A stretch of DNA of 64,000 nt. Source: Bacteroidales bacterium (GTDB taxonomy: Bacteria; Bacteroidota; Bacteroidia; Bacteroidales; UBA932). The translations under genes were made by a program, and so were the position numbers. Shown here piece after piece: positions 41,401 to 49,225 of the stretch (position 1 is its first letter; each line of letters opens with the position of its first letter). The notes beneath the pieces were generated by a model. It ran no database searches and was not told the DNA's origin. It worked only from the letters and a program-made list of their open reading frames with translations. The stretch lies in contig JAKSJO010000013.1 in the NCBI GenBank assembly GCA_024398125.1, forward strand, positions 1 through 64,000. Reading direction: 5' to 3'.

Positions 41401-42241
41401 TAGCCTGGCAGTCACCGGTGATATAACCTTCCATACCGTAGGTTCTACGAGCGATGGTGTCGAGGTAGAACTTGCTTGCAGAGGTAGGAACACCGTTTAC
41501 AGCGTTGTAAGAAGACATGATTGAAGGGAGGTTACCCTTCTCGATGAGTGCCTTGTAAGGAAGGAGGTAGAACTCACGCATGTCGCGGCCGTCCATGTTG
41601 GAACTGCTGACGTGGCGGTCGAACTCACTGTTGTTTGCGAAATAGTGCTTTCCGGTAGGAACGGCCTTGATATACTTAGGGTCGTTGCCCATGAAGCCAC
41701 GGATGTATGCGTTACCGATTACATCGATGAGATAAGGATCCTCACCGAAAGACTCACCGGTACGTCCCCAACGTGGGTCACGGATAGGCTCGATGACAGG
41801 GCACCAGAAGGTAAGGCCCTTGCTGCCGGTGTTGAAGATTGCACGTGCCTCGTCAGCGATTACGGAAGCCTCGAGAGCTGCGAGGTCCGGATCCCATGCT
41901 GAACCGAGGGCAACGCTGCCCGGGAATGAGGTTGGGCCCTGGATGCCTACCTGTGGAAGAGCACCGCCAAGGACTCCGTGAAGTGCCTCGCTCCATACAT
42001 TGTACTGCTTGATGCCGAGTCTTGGCACTGCAGCCATGTTGTTGCCGAGAAGGCTCTGCTTCTCTTCGAGGGTAAGGCGGGATACGAGATCCACTGCACG
42101 CTCCTCAAAACTGTAGTTTGTGTTCAGGTAGATAGGAAGCTTGCGCTCCGAATCACGACCTGAAGAGAAAGCCATGAAGAGAGCGGAAGCTGCAACTACA
42201 GCAGCACCAGCAAGGCCTCTCATAAGAGTTTTTTTGGTCAT
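38450..42241 (-). CDS. Multidomain glycoside hydrolase family 3 (beta-glucosidase/xylosidase type)
   Basis: Exported 1263-residue enzyme. Signal or N-anchor at 1-28; GH3 N-barrel about 45-340 with WSEALHG, KHYFANN, SSYNAVNG and the nucleophile Asp277 in GYITGDCQA; GH3 C-domain about 385-750, interrupted at about 455-600 by a CBM6-like beta-sandwich (DDGSWTMYNNVDLN, GIVEARVDGPDGRLI); Fn3-like 785-865; bacterial Ig-like (Big2) 890-967; and a C-terminal lectin-like domain 1050-1263 (DNFVKLVYA, YTAYCSVDGKKFEKIG) like those of GH43 xylosidases. The WSEALHGV pocket and CBM6 insert suggest xylan or arabinoxylan oligosaccharides, but the substrate is not certain. Followed by the translationally coupled propeller gene. 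Confidence 0.93.
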   Translation of the reverse strand: MTKKTLMRGLAGAAVVAASALFMAFSSGRDSERKLPIYLNTNYSFEERAVDLVSRLTLEEKQSLLGNNMAAVPRLGIKQYNVWSEALHGVLGGALPQVGIQGPTSFPGSVALGSAWDPDLAALEASVIADEARAIFNTGSKGLTFWCPVIEPIRDPRWGRTGESFGEDPYLIDVIGNAYIRGFMGNDPKYIKAVPTGKHYFANNSEFDRHVSSSNMDGRDMREFYLLPYKALIEKGNLPSIMSSYNAVNGVPTSASKFYLDTIARRTYGMEGYITGDCQAINDIWTGHYYKNTSEEATAAGLIAGVDSDCGSDYQRSMISALNQGLMSINDVDRALVNMFKVRMRTGEFDPTSMVDYSKYQTNVVNSVANQELAMEVATRTAVLLKNNDQRLPLKASQIKKIALIGPQANDVELGPYSGRPEATSMISPYQGITQYIKDNNLDIEVTMAEGANSKSKSNILYIGHFIVTKKDGTKIKRDATVWDACSEGVTHGSGMGTEEQVRSIDDGSWTMYNNVDLNKIDSLTVSVNIPTEGGIVEARVDGPDGRLIATIEATKASGMRVGGVYGATTPVTVSANDLGFEGDETLYLCYHAPQDAEIDEATLAVARDADVAIVFVGTDENTATEEADRLTLLLPGNQPDLIKAVAAVNPNTVLVMQTLGCVEVEDFKDLPSIKSILWTGYNGQAQGAAIPKVLFGDVTPGGKLNATWYKSVKELPAITDYTLRGGNGKNGRTLWYYENEPSYEFGYGISYTTFEYSNISIDKKAITPMDKVVITADVTNTGSYDGDEVVQVYVRTPDSPKALQRPIKRLKGFQRVTIPAGATKTVEIEIAAKDLWFWDMENDRMTWDMGKYIFEVGSSSKNIKASLEATMSGKFIPEIKTLVSECGVSVMRPGQTAQTTFSLAMTDDSFYDVTKASVKYISSNPNVATVSESGLVTAKGMGVASITVKATVNGKTLSDTYAVKVMPNMSLASLTVDGKSILKSGVAQYSIAKKAGSKIPVVAAKAADPAISVDVRQAEAVPGTAVVTITDYVTLDSQEILVNFGSAPVSDEFKSSLGKQWTVLRENKSLYNVAGDALNLTSAAGDITTDSNNAANVILQSANSDWTIDTKIKCASNPSMPAQNAGLVAYQDDDNFVKLVYAANVGRGFNAAAPAPGQVQLVAEVAGTQKAAANFNVRDIIGADNVLYLRLVKRADSYTAYCSVDGKKFEKIGTVGVGLKDIKAGLIDVDGVQAMRFAMPGGAAAPTVKPFKVAVDYFRVSK

Positions 42242-42261
42242 AATGCGATATGATTTGGTTA

Positions 42262-43041
42262 TTATGTTGTGATTTGTCTTTCCTCATGCTCCCTGCGGGC
42301 ACGTTCAAGAGCGGCGGCAGGTCTGTACTCGAAATTGGAACCAAGGTATTTCTTTCTCACATCAGGATCTCCGGCCAGCGACTGAGGAGTTCCCTGACAG
42401 AGGATGGAGCCTTCGTAAAGTAGATAGTCGCGGTCCGTGATGGCAAGAGTCTCACCCACATTGTGGTCTGTGATGATGACTCCGATATTCTTGAACTTGA
42501 GCTTTGCGATTATGTACTGGATGTCCTCGACCGCGATAGGGTCGACTCCAGCGAACGGTTCATCGAGAAGGATGAACTTCGGGTCGATACTGAGCGCACG
42601 GGCAATCTCGCAGCGGCGGCGTTCACCTCCGGACAGCTGGATTCCGAGGCTCTTGCGCACCTTCGAAAGATTGAACTCGTCTATGAGGGACTCGAGCCTC
42701 TCCATGCGTTCCTTCTTTGGGACACCCGTAATCTCCATGACGGACATGATATTGTCCTCGACAGACATCTTGCGGAATACCGATGCCTCCTGCGGAAGAT
42801 AGCCTACACCCAGCTGGGCACGCTTGTACATAGGCAGGTTGGTCAGCTCCATGTCATCCAGGAATATCCTGCCTTCATTAGGAACAATCTGACCGGTAAC
42901 CATGTAAAAGCTGGTGGTCTTGCCGGCTCCGTTAGGGCCGAGGAATCCGACGATCTCTCCCTGGTGCACCTCCATCGATACACCCTTGACGACGGTCCTG
43001 ACTCCGTACTTCTTGACAAGATTTTCGCAACGCAGTATCAT
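42262..43041 (-). CDS. lptB: LPS export ABC transporter ATP-binding protein
   Basis: Cytosolic ATPase of the Lpt machine that lifts lipopolysaccharide across the envelope. Walker [11 protein letters not shown]-loop [11 protein letters not shown], signature LSGGERRR, Walker [13 protein letters not shown] and the H-switch TDHNVGETL. 259 residues, including a C-terminal extension of about 20 residues ([16 protein letters not shown]) beyond E. coli LptB. It lies 6 nt after dnaX. Confidence 0.95.
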   Translation of the reverse strand: MILRCENLVKKYGVRTVVKGVSMEVHQGEIVGFLGPNGAGKTTSFYMVTGQIVPNEGRIFLDDMELTNLPMYKRAQLGVGYLPQEASVFRKMSVEDNIMSVMEITGVPKKERMERLESLIDEFNLSKVRKSLGIQLSGGERRRCEIARALSIDPKFILLDEPFAGVDPIAVEDIQYIIAKLKFKNIGVIITDHNVGETLAITDRDYLLYEGSILCQGTPQSLAGDPDVRKKYLGSNFEYRPAAALERARREHEERQITT

Positions 43042-43047
43042 TTCAGT

Positions 43048-44802
43048 CTATTTTGTGTCAAGTCCGAAATCCTTGATAAGCATACGGACCTCTTCGTGCT
43101 TTGCCATCAGTTCCTCAGCCTTCTCGCGTGGGAGATACGCCTTCTGGACCTCCACGGTCTCCGCGACGCGAACCTGGAGACGGACGAGAGGATTGCCGCA
43201 GAACCTGCGGAAATCAGCCTCAAGTTCCCTGAGCAGGTTCTCCTCGATCCACTTGCACTGGGCCTCGTTCGAAACCTCGAACTCCACAATCTGGTAGCCG
43301 TCACCAGCCTGCAGGTCGACCCTGGCAAGCGCAAGGGCGTTCTTGAGCCTAGGTTTCGGCTGCTTTTCAACAAGCTGCTTCCAAGCGGCAGCGAGCTGGT
43401 CTGTATCTATATCCACCGCCTCGACATGAACTTCCGCGGCAGCGGTCTTTTCTTCCGTATCATTGTTCAGCATCGCACTGAGCGATACCGATGCGCCGGT
43501 GTTCACTGCACCTCGCCTGGTGCGCGGCGCCCTAGGCTCAGGCTTTGCCGCCACTGGAGCCGATTCCGAAGTCTCTGGAGCAGACGGCTTCTCAACCGGA
43601 GCCGCCGGGGCTTGTGCCGGAGACGGAGCCGGATCAGCGGCAGGTGCAGCCGGTGCTGCGGCCCTTGCCGGAGCGGCAGGAGTGACTGTCGGAGCTGATG
43701 CAGGGGCTCCTCCATTGAGGAAGCTGAGCTGCATGAGCGCAAACTCTATGTGCAGACGCTGGTTCAGGCTGCTCTTGTATGAAGCCTCGCATGCGGTAAC
43801 GATGCCGAGAGCCCTGAACAGGAATCCCGGGCTGCAGGCAGCGGCCTGGGCTGCATAGCGCTGGCGGAGCGAATCAGGCATGTCCAGAAGCGACTCGAGT
43901 CCCGCTGTGCCGCATACCATCAGGTCGCGGAAATGCGCTCCGAGGGCAGACAGGAAATGCTGGGAATTGAATCCCTTCGCGAGAATCTCGTCGAAAGTCA
44001 GCATCGCCGACGCATAATCTCCGGCCAGGAAGGCATCCACAAGGCGGAAGTGATACTCGTATCCGAGGACATTGAGGTTCTTCATAACGTCTTCGCTGTG
44101 GACGTCTGTTCCGCAGAAAGCGACTGTCTGGTCGAAGATCGTCAGCGCATCGCGCATCGCTCCGTCAGCCTTGCCGGCTATGATGTGAAGCGACTCGTCG
44201 TCGATGGTGACGCCTTCGCTGGCTGCGATGTTCCTGAGATTGCGGACCATGTCGCCAATCGAAATGCGGCTGAAATCATAGGTCTGGCAACGCGAGAGGA
44301 TGGTAGGGAGTATCTTGTGCTTCTCGGTGGTGGCAAGAATGAAGATTGCGTGTGCAGGAGGTTCCTCGAGAGTCTTGAGGAAGGCATTGAACGCAGAGGT
44401 GCTGAGCATGTGGACCTCATCGATGATGTAGACGCTGTAGCGTCCCACCTGAGGTGGCATCTGGACCTGGTCCATCAGTGTCTTTATATCGTCCACGCCA
44501 TTGTTCGAGGCAGCATCAAGCTCGCGTATGCAGTATGAGCGTCCCTCCGCGAAGGAACGGCATGACTCGCATTCGCCGCATGGTTCCATGTCCGGGCCGG
44601 GATTGGAACAGTTGATTGTCTTTGCGAAGATTCGCGCAGTGCTGGTCTTGCCGACGCCTCGCGGGCCGCAGAACAGGTAGGCATGCGCGAGCTTCCCCCT
44701 GACGATGGAATTCTTCAGGGTTTTCGCGATATTGTCCTGGCCTATCAGCGTTTCAAATGTATCCGGCCTGTATTTACGTGCGGAAACGATATAATCTGAC
44801 AT
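43048..44802 (-). CDS. dnaX: DNA polymerase III subunit gamma/tau
   Basis: Clamp-loader ATPase. AAA+ domain with GPRGVGKTSTA, the zinc module CSNPGPDMEPCGECESC, DEVHMLSTSAFNAFLKTLEEPP and SRCQ; then the collar domain, a Pro/Ala-rich linker at about 360-440 and a C-terminal tau-like domain (LAAAWKQLVEKQPKPRLKNAL). 584 residues. I see no A-rich slippery site that would give a short gamma by frameshift. The promoter box at 44807-44814 is almost on the start codon, which would make a nearly leaderless mRNA. Confidence 0.95.
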   Translation of the reverse strand: MSDYIVSARKYRPDTFETLIGQDNIAKTLKNSIVRGKLAHAYLFCGPRGVGKTSTARIFAKTINCSNPGPDMEPCGECESCRSFAEGRSYCIRELDAASNNGVDDIKTLMDQVQMPPQVGRYSVYIIDEVHMLSTSAFNAFLKTLEEPPAHAIFILATTEKHKILPTILSRCQTYDFSRISIGDMVRNLRNIAASEGVTIDDESLHIIAGKADGAMRDALTIFDQTVAFCGTDVHSEDVMKNLNVLGYEYHFRLVDAFLAGDYASAMLTFDEILAKGFNSQHFLSALGAHFRDLMVCGTAGLESLLDMPDSLRQRYAAQAAACSPGFLFRALGIVTACEASYKSSLNQRLHIEFALMQLSFLNGGAPASAPTVTPAAPARAAAPAAPAADPAPSPAQAPAAPVEKPSAPETSESAPVAAKPEPRAPRTRRGAVNTGASVSLSAMLNNDTEEKTAAAEVHVEAVDIDTDQLAAAWKQLVEKQPKPRLKNALALARVDLQAGDGYQIVEFEVSNEAQCKWIEENLLRELEADFRRFCGNPLVRLQVRVAETVEVQKAYLPREKAEELMAKHEEVRMLIKDFGLDTK

Positions 44803-44806
44803 AGTA

Positions 44807-44814
44807 CAAAAATA
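44807..44814 (-). promoter_or_regulatory. dnaX: -7 box immediately before dnaX
   Basis: Reading leftward, TATTTTTG ends 5 nt before the dnaX ATG at 44802. Transcription usually starts about 5-8 nt after this box, which would place the start at or within a base or two of the ATG. No good -33 at 19-21 nt. Confidence 0.45.
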
Positions 44815-44836
44815 AGTAAAATCTTGAACTTTATAG

Positions 44837-44844
44837 TAACTTTG
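44837..44844 (+). promoter_or_regulatory. -7 box for the secreted-protein / M16 protease pair
   Basis: TAACTTTG, 23 nt before the ATG at 44868; no clear -33. Divergent from dnaX. Confidence 0.45.
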
Positions 44845-44867
44845 CGCTGTAATTAATCATAGATTAA

Positions 44868-45743
44868 ATGAACAGATTCATTCGTTTCATCATATCCGTT
44901 GCATGCCTGAACTGCCTGTCCGCAGGCATCGCTTCAGCGCAGGCCCAGATCAGCACCAAGAAGGTTCTCATAGGCGATTTTCCATCAAAGGTGACAAAGG
45001 TAGTCACTGGTGGAAACACCATGCTGGATGACTTGCTGAAGCAGGAAGTCTCAGCCCGTTGGAGAGTCTCTCCATATGAGTTCTGCACGCTTGAAGAATA
45101 CCAGCAGCTCAAGGAAGACCCCAGCTACTATTTCCTCATGTTCGCATACGACACGGACCTGCGCGGAAGAAGGAATGGAGTGACCGTCATCAACCTGTCA
45201 AAGGGTGGCGTTGCAAAGCAGGCCAAGGGCAGCAAGAGCGCGAAAGCCATCAACATCTGCGATTTCCCTATCGCATCGACTCAGTTTCCTGACGGACGCG
45301 AATCAGTTTGGATGGCTGCCGCAGTCGACATAATCCAGGATTTTGCAATAAAGTCGACAGAATCCGACTTTGCCGGCTACAGGGGGCTTGCAGCGATGTC
45401 TTCTCCTTGGAAATGCAGGAACAGCCATATCATCTTTTCCGAAGACGACCTGAGCAGGGCTCTTGCCGACGACATAAGAAACAAGTATTTCGATGACAAG
45501 ATCGAAATCATGGAAGATGCCGACGAACTCATCTCAGATGGACGGCAGGACGCGCTTGTGAGCTTCGTGGTCAGCCCTACGGACGCATACTCCGGCAATC
45601 CTTGCTACAAGATGCTGATCAACGCCCGGACACATGAGCTATGCTACTTCGAACGTTCAAAGATCAGCACCCGCAATCCCGAGGGTTTCGGTAACACCGA
45701 CATCAAGAAGATCGGAGTCATAAGAAAGAGTGTCAGGAAATGA
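44868..45743 (+). CDS. Secreted protein of unknown function
   Basis: 291 residues with a signal peptide (MNRFIRF, core IISVACLNCLSAGIA, cleavage near SAQA-QI). The mature domain is a mixed alpha/beta sequence without motifs I recognise; notable parts are VLIGDFPSKVTKVVTGGN, DPSYYFLMFAYDTDL, a run INICDFPIASTQFPDGRESVWMA and DALVSFVVSP. The last stretch (CYKMLINARTHELCYFERSKI) resembles the ending of secreted Bacteroidales hypothetical proteins. Its stop overlaps the M16 protease start by 4 nt (ATGA), so the products probably act together. Composition matches the neighbours. Confidence 0.75.
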   Translation: MNRFIRFIISVACLNCLSAGIASAQAQISTKKVLIGDFPSKVTKVVTGGNTMLDDLLKQEVSARWRVSPYEFCTLEEYQQLKEDPSYYFLMFAYDTDLRGRRNGVTVINLSKGGVAKQAKGSKSAKAINICDFPIASTQFPDGRESVWMAAAVDIIQDFAIKSTESDFAGYRGLAAMSSPWKCRNSHIIFSEDDLSRALADDIRNKYFDDKIEIMEDADELISDGRQDALVSFVVSPTDAYSGNPCYKMLINARTHELCYFERSKISTRNPEGFGNTDIKKIGVIRKSVRK

Positions 45744-46975
45744 TATCAGGTACTACTGAGAGCGGAGTCCGCTATGCGGTGAAGCAAGGCGGCAAAGCCG
45801 TTGCCTACTGTTCCCTCAGCCTCAGGTGCGGGACACGCAACGAGGAAGGATTCCATAGCGGAATCGCCCACTTCACCGAACACACGATATTCAAAGGCAC
45901 TGCCAAGAAGACTGCAAGGACGATTAACAGCCGCCTTGAAAGGCTTGGCGGTGAACTCAATGCATATACGACCAAGGAGGAAATCGTCATTCATTCGACC
46001 GTACTCAAGGAAGACTTGAGGAAGGCTGTAGATCTTCTGATGGAACTGGCGACTTCCGCAAGCTTTCCAGCCAAGGAGATCGACACCGAGAAGGGTGTGG
46101 TCATCGAGGAAATCAAGTCCTACAAGGACAGTCCTGCCGATGACATCTTCGACTGTTTCGAAGAAAAACTGTTCGCAGGGCATCCTCTTGGCGGTCCTAT
46201 CCTTGGCACTGCAAAAAGCGTCAGGAAAATAGGGCATGACGAGCTCAAGGCCTTCACCGGCAAGTATTTCATCCCTGAGCGCATGGCTCTCAGCATAGTT
46301 GCGGACATAGAGGAAAAGAAGCTCGAGAAAATCGCAAGGCAGATTTGCGACAGGTATTTCCACGGCCACGCCGGCACTCCAGCAGCTCCGGACTGTACCC
46401 CGGCAGGAGGCGTCCGGATCAGTGTATTCAACGAGACAGTCGACAAGCACAATCACGAGGTCAACGCCGTCATCGGCTCATCGGCGCCGTCTCTTTACGA
46501 AGAGCACGACAGGCTGACCGCGGTGCTTCTTTCAAACATCCTTGGCGGCCCGTCATCAAATTCCCTGCTCAACAGCGAACTGCGTGAAAAGAACGGATGG
46601 GTGTACGGCGTGGAATGCTCATACACACAATATTCCGACACCGGCATCATGGCCATAGCCCTAGGCTGCGACAAGGAGAACCTGGAACGCTGCCTCAACG
46701 TTGTGGACAAGCATCTCGAGTCCCTGAGGACAAAGGAGCTCAGTCCCGCGAAGCTCAAGGCTGCGAAGAAACAGCTGCTGGGACAGCTTGCCGTAGGGTC
46801 AGACAACGGCGAGACCCAGTGCCTTTCGATGGGCAAGAGCCTGCTCTGCTTCGGCAGGGTGTCAAGCGACCAGGAGAACCGCAAGGCCATTGAATCCATC
46901 ACGGCTGAAGACATAAAAAAGACAGCTCAGAGGATTTTCGATCCGTCCAAGCTGTCCCGTCTTGTATTTCTCTAG
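45740..46975 (+). CDS. M16-family zinc peptidase
   Basis: Insulinase/processing-peptidase family, 411 residues. The inverted zinc motif HxxEH is HFTEH (His44, Glu47, His48), with the third ligand expected in the following GVVIEEIKSYKDSPAD region; the second, inactive-like half contains the usual RxxxY-type segment (ELREKNGWVYGVECSYTQY). No signal peptide is visible in the first 25 residues, so it may be cytosolic even though its coupled upstream gene encodes an exported protein. Single-chain M16B size. It converges on the serine hydrolase gene with a 6-nt gap and no clear terminator. Confidence 0.92.
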   Translation: MISGTTESGVRYAVKQGGKAVAYCSLSLRCGTRNEEGFHSGIAHFTEHTIFKGTAKKTARTINSRLERLGGELNAYTTKEEIVIHSTVLKEDLRKAVDLLMELATSASFPAKEIDTEKGVVIEEIKSYKDSPADDIFDCFEEKLFAGHPLGGPILGTAKSVRKIGHDELKAFTGKYFIPERMALSIVADIEEKKLEKIARQICDRYFHGHAGTPAAPDCTPAGGVRISVFNETVDKHNHEVNAVIGSSAPSLYEEHDRLTAVLLSNILGGPSSNSLLNSELREKNGWVYGVECSYTQYSDTGIMAIALGCDKENLERCLNVVDKHLESLRTKELSPAKLKAAKKQLLGQLAVGSDNGETQCLSMGKSLLCFGRVSSDQENRKAIESITAEDIKKTAQRIFDPSKLSRLVFL

Positions 46976-46981
46976 CCTCCC

Positions 46982-48535
46982 CTACTCGATCACGCCTTTG
47001 AGGATCACTGGAGCCTGAGTTCTTCCAGGCGCACCCGGCTGTGCAGAAGCGGCAGGAAGGACCTCGATCACGAGCTCGTCACCATTGAACGAAATCTGGA
47101 AATCTTCCTGGATACCAGGGTTGAACATGGAGATGTAACGGGCATTGAGCTTGCCGTCCTTTGTCCATGAGCAGCTTCCGTTGGTGTAGTAAGGAGTGAC
47201 TCCCGAGAGGTTTGGATACGCTGGACGAGCAAAGATCATCCTGCGGTCTGTGGCCCCGACCTTCCAGCCGTCAAGTGCGAATGGGATATTGCTGACCGCC
47301 GCACCTGCGACGAAGGTCATATAGCAGTCGCCCTTTGCATCGAAGCGGAAATAGATATTCTCGATTCCGTACGGGTTCTGGAGCATTGAGTAGCGTTTTG
47401 CACATGACTTGAGAACAGGCTCAGCGCTTGGCTCGAAAGGCATAGGAAGGTTGTACTTCGCGATAGCCTGGTTGATATCGAATCCTTTGCGTTCCTTGAG
47501 TTTCTTGTCAGTGAGGGCTGGGAGCATCGAATAGATGATTTCGTTGAACTTCGCCTCATCACGGAGGGCACAGGTAGAAACGACTACGAAATCCTTTCCT
47601 GGGAATACCATGATGGTCTGACCCATTCCACCGATTGCACGGTAGGAACCGCGACGGCCCATCCATATCTGGTAGCCATAGCCCTGGGCACCGTCATCCT
47701 TGGCATCCTCGATCGGGCCATTCGGGTCGACCTGATAGATCTTCGGAGTGGTTGCAGCCTCGATCCACTCGGAGTTGAGAAGCTGCTTGCCGTTCCACTT
47801 TCCCTTGTTGTTAAGGAAGATACCCATCTTGGCCATATCGGAAGTACGGAGATGCATGCCGCCGTTACCCATGTTGGTTCCGTCATTGTCCATTTCCCAT
47901 ACGATATCCCTGATTCCAAGAGGCTCGAGGAGCCTTGGGGTAAGGTATTCGTAGATGGTTATTCCTGTCACACGACGGAGGATATTCGATAGCATGTGCG
48001 ATGCGGTGATGTTGTACGCGAAATGGGTTCCAGGCTCATACTCGAACTCTGCCGCGAGGAAAGACTTCACCTGCGGAAGACCTGAACCGGCATATGACAT
48101 GCTCTTATGTCCCACGCTCATGCTGAGAAGATGCTTTACCTTGAGAGCCTCGAGCTGCGGAGAAATCTTCTCCGGAAGAAGCTCAGGGAAGAAGTCCATG
48201 ACACGGTCTTCGATGTTGATGAGACCTTCCTGGACGGCGAAACCGATTGCCATCGAAGTGAAAGTCTTGGTAGCGGAATACATCGCATGGGTGAGGTCTG
48301 GTGAATACGGAGCCCACCAATGCTCTGCAATGACCTTGTCATGACGGAGAATCATGATGCTGTGGACCTCAAGGCCAGACTCATCCAGGTCTGCGAAGAA
48401 TTTCTCGATTGCCTGCGAGCTGATGCCTTCGGCCTCAGGTGTACTGCGCTTAAGGCCATCGTCATAGGCAAAAGCCGAAAGCAGCGGAGTCACTGCCAGC
48501 AATACTGACAGGAGCAAGTGTCTTAATGTGGTCAT
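46982..48535 (-). CDS. Exported class C beta-lactamase-like serine hydrolase
   Basis: 517 residues with a signal peptide (core LLLSVLLAVTPLLSAFA). Serine-hydrolase fold of the beta-lactamase/DD-peptidase superfamily (COG1680-like): nucleophile motif SATK (Ser87, Lys90), second motif FAYNITASH (Tyr174, Asn175), and a GRRGSYRAIGGMGQ region near the KTG position. The family includes esterases, D-aminopeptidases and DD-carboxypeptidases; no typical beta-lactamase KTG triad is clear, so antibiotic hydrolysis should not be assumed. A C-terminal beta domain (about 400-517) is extra. Last gene after the methyltransferase, with a 47-nt gap. Confidence 0.88.
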   Translation of the reverse strand: MTTLRHLLLSVLLAVTPLLSAFAYDDGLKRSTPEAEGISSQAIEKFFADLDESGLEVHSIMILRHDKVIAEHWWAPYSPDLTHAMYSATKTFTSMAIGFAVQEGLINIEDRVMDFFPELLPEKISPQLEALKVKHLLSMSVGHKSMSYAGSGLPQVKSFLAAEFEYEPGTHFAYNITASHMLSNILRRVTGITIYEYLTPRLLEPLGIRDIVWEMDNDGTNMGNGGMHLRTSDMAKMGIFLNNKGKWNGKQLLNSEWIEAATTPKIYQVDPNGPIEDAKDDGAQGYGYQIWMGRRGSYRAIGGMGQTIMVFPGKDFVVVSTCALRDEAKFNEIIYSMLPALTDKKLKERKGFDINQAIAKYNLPMPFEPSAEPVLKSCAKRYSMLQNPYGIENIYFRFDAKGDCYMTFVAGAAVSNIPFALDGWKVGATDRRMIFARPAYPNLSGVTPYYTNGSCSWTKDGKLNARYISMFNPGIQEDFQISFNGDELVIEVLPAASAQPGAPGRTQAPVILKGVIE

Positions 48536-48582
48536 ATTGGTTGAAGTTTTTTTGAAGTCGCTTTGACAGCAGGCCGCAGAGC

Positions 48583-49224
48583 CTATTTCTTGCGTATCAG
48601 CGTCAGACCATCCCTCAAAGGAAGGATCACAGCCTCGACCCTCGGATCCGTCGCAACCAGATCGTTGAATGCACAGATACCGACAGTCTGCTTGTCCGTA
48701 GGCAGCGGATCCTGATAGACCTTGCCGTCCCAGAGTACATCGTCCGCCAGAATGAGTCCGCCGGGACGGATCATAGGCAGCAGAAGTTCATAGTACTCGA
48801 CATACTGGCGCTTGTTGGCATCCATATACACGAAGTCGAACTCACGGCCTTCGGAAGCCAGACCGGCCAGTGTCTCGCGGGCGTCGCCGATATGAAGAGT
48901 TATCTTCTCCGACACGCCGGCGCGTTCCCAACCCTCGCGCATGAGATCTTCAAGTTCATCATTGATCTCAAGCGTGTCTATATGTCCGTCCTCGCCGAGA
49001 CCCGAAGCCATGCAGGTCGCCGAATAGCCAGTGAACGCTCCTATCTCAAGGATGTCCTTGGCCCCGCTGATTCCGACCAGCATGCGCAGCAGCTGACCCT
49101 GTACAGCTCCCGAGAGCATGCGGGGATAGTTGGTGCGTATGTTGGTCTGGCGCTCTATCCAGCCCAGGGCTTCGCTCTGGGCGGTAGAGTGGTCGCGGAG
49201 ATATCTGTCGAGTGCCGATTCCAT
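48583..49224 (-). CDS. O-methyltransferase, caffeoyl-CoA/catechol type
   Basis: SAM-dependent methyltransferase of 213 residues. Motif I DILEIGAFTGYSATCMA, motif II LEINDEL, and the metal-binding-type YMDANKRQYVEYYELLLPMIRPGGLILADD are present. The family (Methyltransf_3) often uses a divalent cation and a catechol-like hydroxyl; the substrate here is unknown. It lies 1 nt after metG, so it is in the dnaG-metG operon. Confidence 0.9.
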   Translation of the reverse strand: MESALDRYLRDHSTAQSEALGWIERQTNIRTNYPRMLSGAVQGQLLRMLVGISGAKDILEIGAFTGYSATCMASGLGEDGHIDTLEINDELEDLMREGWERAGVSEKITLHIGDARETLAGLASEGREFDFVYMDANKRQYVEYYELLLPMIRPGGLILADDVLWDGKVYQDPLPTDKQTVGICAFNDLVATDPRVEAVILPLRDGLTLIRKK

Positions 49225-49225
49225 G

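Noticed and set aside
42463-43698. 411-codon open frame on the + strand opposite lptB and dnaX
   Set aside because: It is antisense to two well-identified genes, has no promoter or recognisable motif, and is Arg/Cys/Ser-rich as expected for a shadow frame in GC-biased coding DNA.
43463-43720. Programmed frameshift site in dnaX
   Set aside because: The linker region is GC-rich Pro/Ala coding; I found no A-rich heptamer slippery sequence.
46982-48535. Beta-lactamase resistance gene
   Set aside because: Only the SxxK and YN motifs are clear; the family includes many esterases and peptidases, so a resistance claim is unsupported.
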